NCBI GenBank assembly: GCA_023246885.1
Contig: JAHFHN010000056.1
Location: 1-6,011, forward strand
Direction of reading: 5' to 3'
Origin: Microcaldota archaeon
GTDB lineage: Archaea; Micrarchaeota; Micrarchaeia; Norongarragalinales; UBA8480
DNA: 6,011 bases
Within the stretch, counting starts at the first letter, position 1; each line of letters opens with the position of its first letter. The notes under the pieces were generated by a model. It did no database searches and had not been told where the DNA came from. It saw nothing but the letters and a program-made list of their open reading frames with translations. Shown here piece by piece: positions 5,532 through 6,011 of the stretch. The position numbers and the translations under genes are program-made.

Positions 5532-5840
5532 ATGGCTGAAAAAACGACTAAGACAATAAAGACAACAAAGAAAAAGTCAAAAGCCAAAGTTGAAGAGGTT
5601 ATAAACTATACTCCTCTAGACCACGTGTTAGTTCCAAAAAGTGAACAAGCAACTGAAGATGAATTAAAAACTCTAGCTGTCAGCCTAGGCATTACTCGCG
5701 ACAAATTACCTTTAATTAATTCAAAAGACGCTTCAATCGCTTATCTGAAATTACAGCCCGGAGACGTAGTTAAATTCACTCGCAAGAGTTTAATCAACGG
5801 GTCTGAAAATCCTTATTACCGCCTAGTCATAGGGGAATAA
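5532..5840 (+). CDS. rpoH: DNA-directed RNA polymerase subunit H (RpoH/Rpb5)
   Basis: A 102-residue subunit H of archaeal RNA polymerase, equivalent to the C-terminal domain of eukaryotic Rpb5. It sits at the jaw of the enzyme and contacts downstream DNA. The conserved domain starts near residue 29 with LDHVLVPKSE and includes the turn LGITRDKLPLI (52-62), PGDVVKF (76-82), TRKS (83-86) and the end YYRLVIGE (95-102). Archaeal RpoH is commonly about 75-85 residues. The extra length here is an N-terminal tail rich in Lys and Thr (residues 1-20), likely disordered and nucleic-acid-binding. The ATG at 5532 is supported by nearby Shine-Dalgarno-like bases. It lies just upstream of rpoB, the standard archaeal order. 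Confidence 0.95.
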   Translation: MAEKTTKTIKTTKKKSKAKVEEVINYTPLDHVLVPKSEQATEDELKTLAVSLGITRDKLPLINSKDASIAYLKLQPGDVVKFTRKSLINGSENPYYRLVIGE

Positions 5841-5847
5841 GTTCAAA

Positions 5848-5855
5848 TTTTTTTT
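5848..5855 (+). terminator. T8 tract after rpoH
   Basis: Eight T in a row begin 7 bases after the rpoH stop codon. This is a typical archaeal U-tract terminator and could stop part of the rpoH transcripts before rpoB. Confidence 0.45.
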
Positions 5856-5861
5856 ATTTAG

Positions 5862-5870
5862 TTTAATATA
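5862..5870 (+). promoter_or_regulatory. TATA-like box for rpoB
   Basis: TTTAATATA is a close match to the archaeal TATA consensus. It predicts a start near 5892 and a leader of about 30 bases, which would allow rpoB to be transcribed separately from rpoH. Confidence 0.5.
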
Positions 5871-5907
5871 GTGTTGCTTTGCGCTGTTTCGTGCGCGTTA
5901 ATAAATT

Positions 5908-5912
5908 GAGGG
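5908..5912 (+). promoter_or_regulatory. Shine-Dalgarno sequence deciding the rpoB start
   Basis: GAGGG lies 9 bases before the ATG at 5922, a normal spacing. A closer ATG at 5915 opens only a three-codon frame (M-K-I-stop), so 5922 is the real start. Confidence 0.6.
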
Positions 5913-5921
5913 AATGAAAAT

Positions 5922-6011
5922 ATGATTAAATCTGCAGAATCTCAAATGATGGCGCTTTACTTAAAAGATAATAGTTTAGTAAAGCAGTTTATTGACTCTT
6001 ATGTTAAGTTC
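5922..6011 (+). CDS. rpoB: DNA-directed RNA polymerase large subunit B, N-terminus (partial)
   Basis: The first 30 codons of a gene that runs off the right edge. The fragment contains LVKQFIDSYVKF, which matches the 'LVRQHLDSYNDF' type opening of archaeal RpoB (B'' when the subunit is split). This subunit forms one side of the RNA polymerase catalytic cleft. The position directly downstream of rpoH is the usual archaeal arrangement and supports the call. Whether B is one chain or split into B'' and B' cannot be seen here. Confidence 0.85.
   Translation, partial: MIKSAESQMMALYLKDNSLVKQFIDSYVKF

Noticed and set aside
5915..5926. ATG at 5915 as the rpoB start
   Set aside because: It opens only M-K-I before a stop. 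The ATG at 5922 has a well-spaced GAGGG and gives an RpoB-like protein.

Overview
The window is archaeal. The clearest evidence is at the right end, where a short RpoH (Rpb5-like) subunit of archaeal RNA polymerase is followed, in the same direction, by the first 30 codons of the large RpoB subunit. Several genes have TATA-like boxes about 25-37 bp upstream of their start codons, and an intronless tRNA-Asp(GUC) gene has no encoded CCA. The DNA is AT-rich and compact. A small-genome lineage such as a DPANN group is possible, but the sequence does not settle the phylum.

Left part (1-1283): two tandem paralogous genes of an unrecognised family, with a weak resemblance to GNAT acetyltransferases in the C-terminal half. 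Both carry the same exact 120-bp block, which covers the whole promoter region and the first 23 codons. The bodies then diverge in the middle and converge again toward the C-terminus. A convergent Nudix hydrolase gene (1261-1674, minus strand) overlaps the second paralog. The overlap is a perfect inverted repeat that supplies the stop codon and near-identical last residues of both proteins.

Middle part (1675-4611): a divergent intergenic region with four TGACA elements separates the Nudix gene from tRNA-Asp. After the tRNA comes a complete 893-residue P2-type cation ATPase with all the expected cytoplasmic motifs and ten apparent membrane segments. It resembles SERCA/PMR1 calcium pumps but has a Glu where the key Asp of M6 usually sits.

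Right part (4617-6011): a minus-strand gene for an unrecognised, mostly helical protein converges on the ATPase gene. It carries an R-N-x5-H motif of the kind found in HEPN ribonucleases. A 231-bp intergenic region follows, with a short palindrome and a GC-rich stretch resembling the 3' end of a tRNA. Then come rpoH, with an unusual lysine/threonine-rich N-terminal tail, and the start of rpoB.

The genes do not form one pathway. The rpoH-rpoB start is core transcription machinery, the ATPase is ion homeostasis, the Nudix enzyme is nucleotide clean-up, and the paralog pair and the helical protein are accessory or lineage-specific. No complete new system can be demonstrated. The most unusual items are the paralog pair with its exact shared promoter/N-terminus block, the stop-codon palindrome, and the HEPN-like gene.
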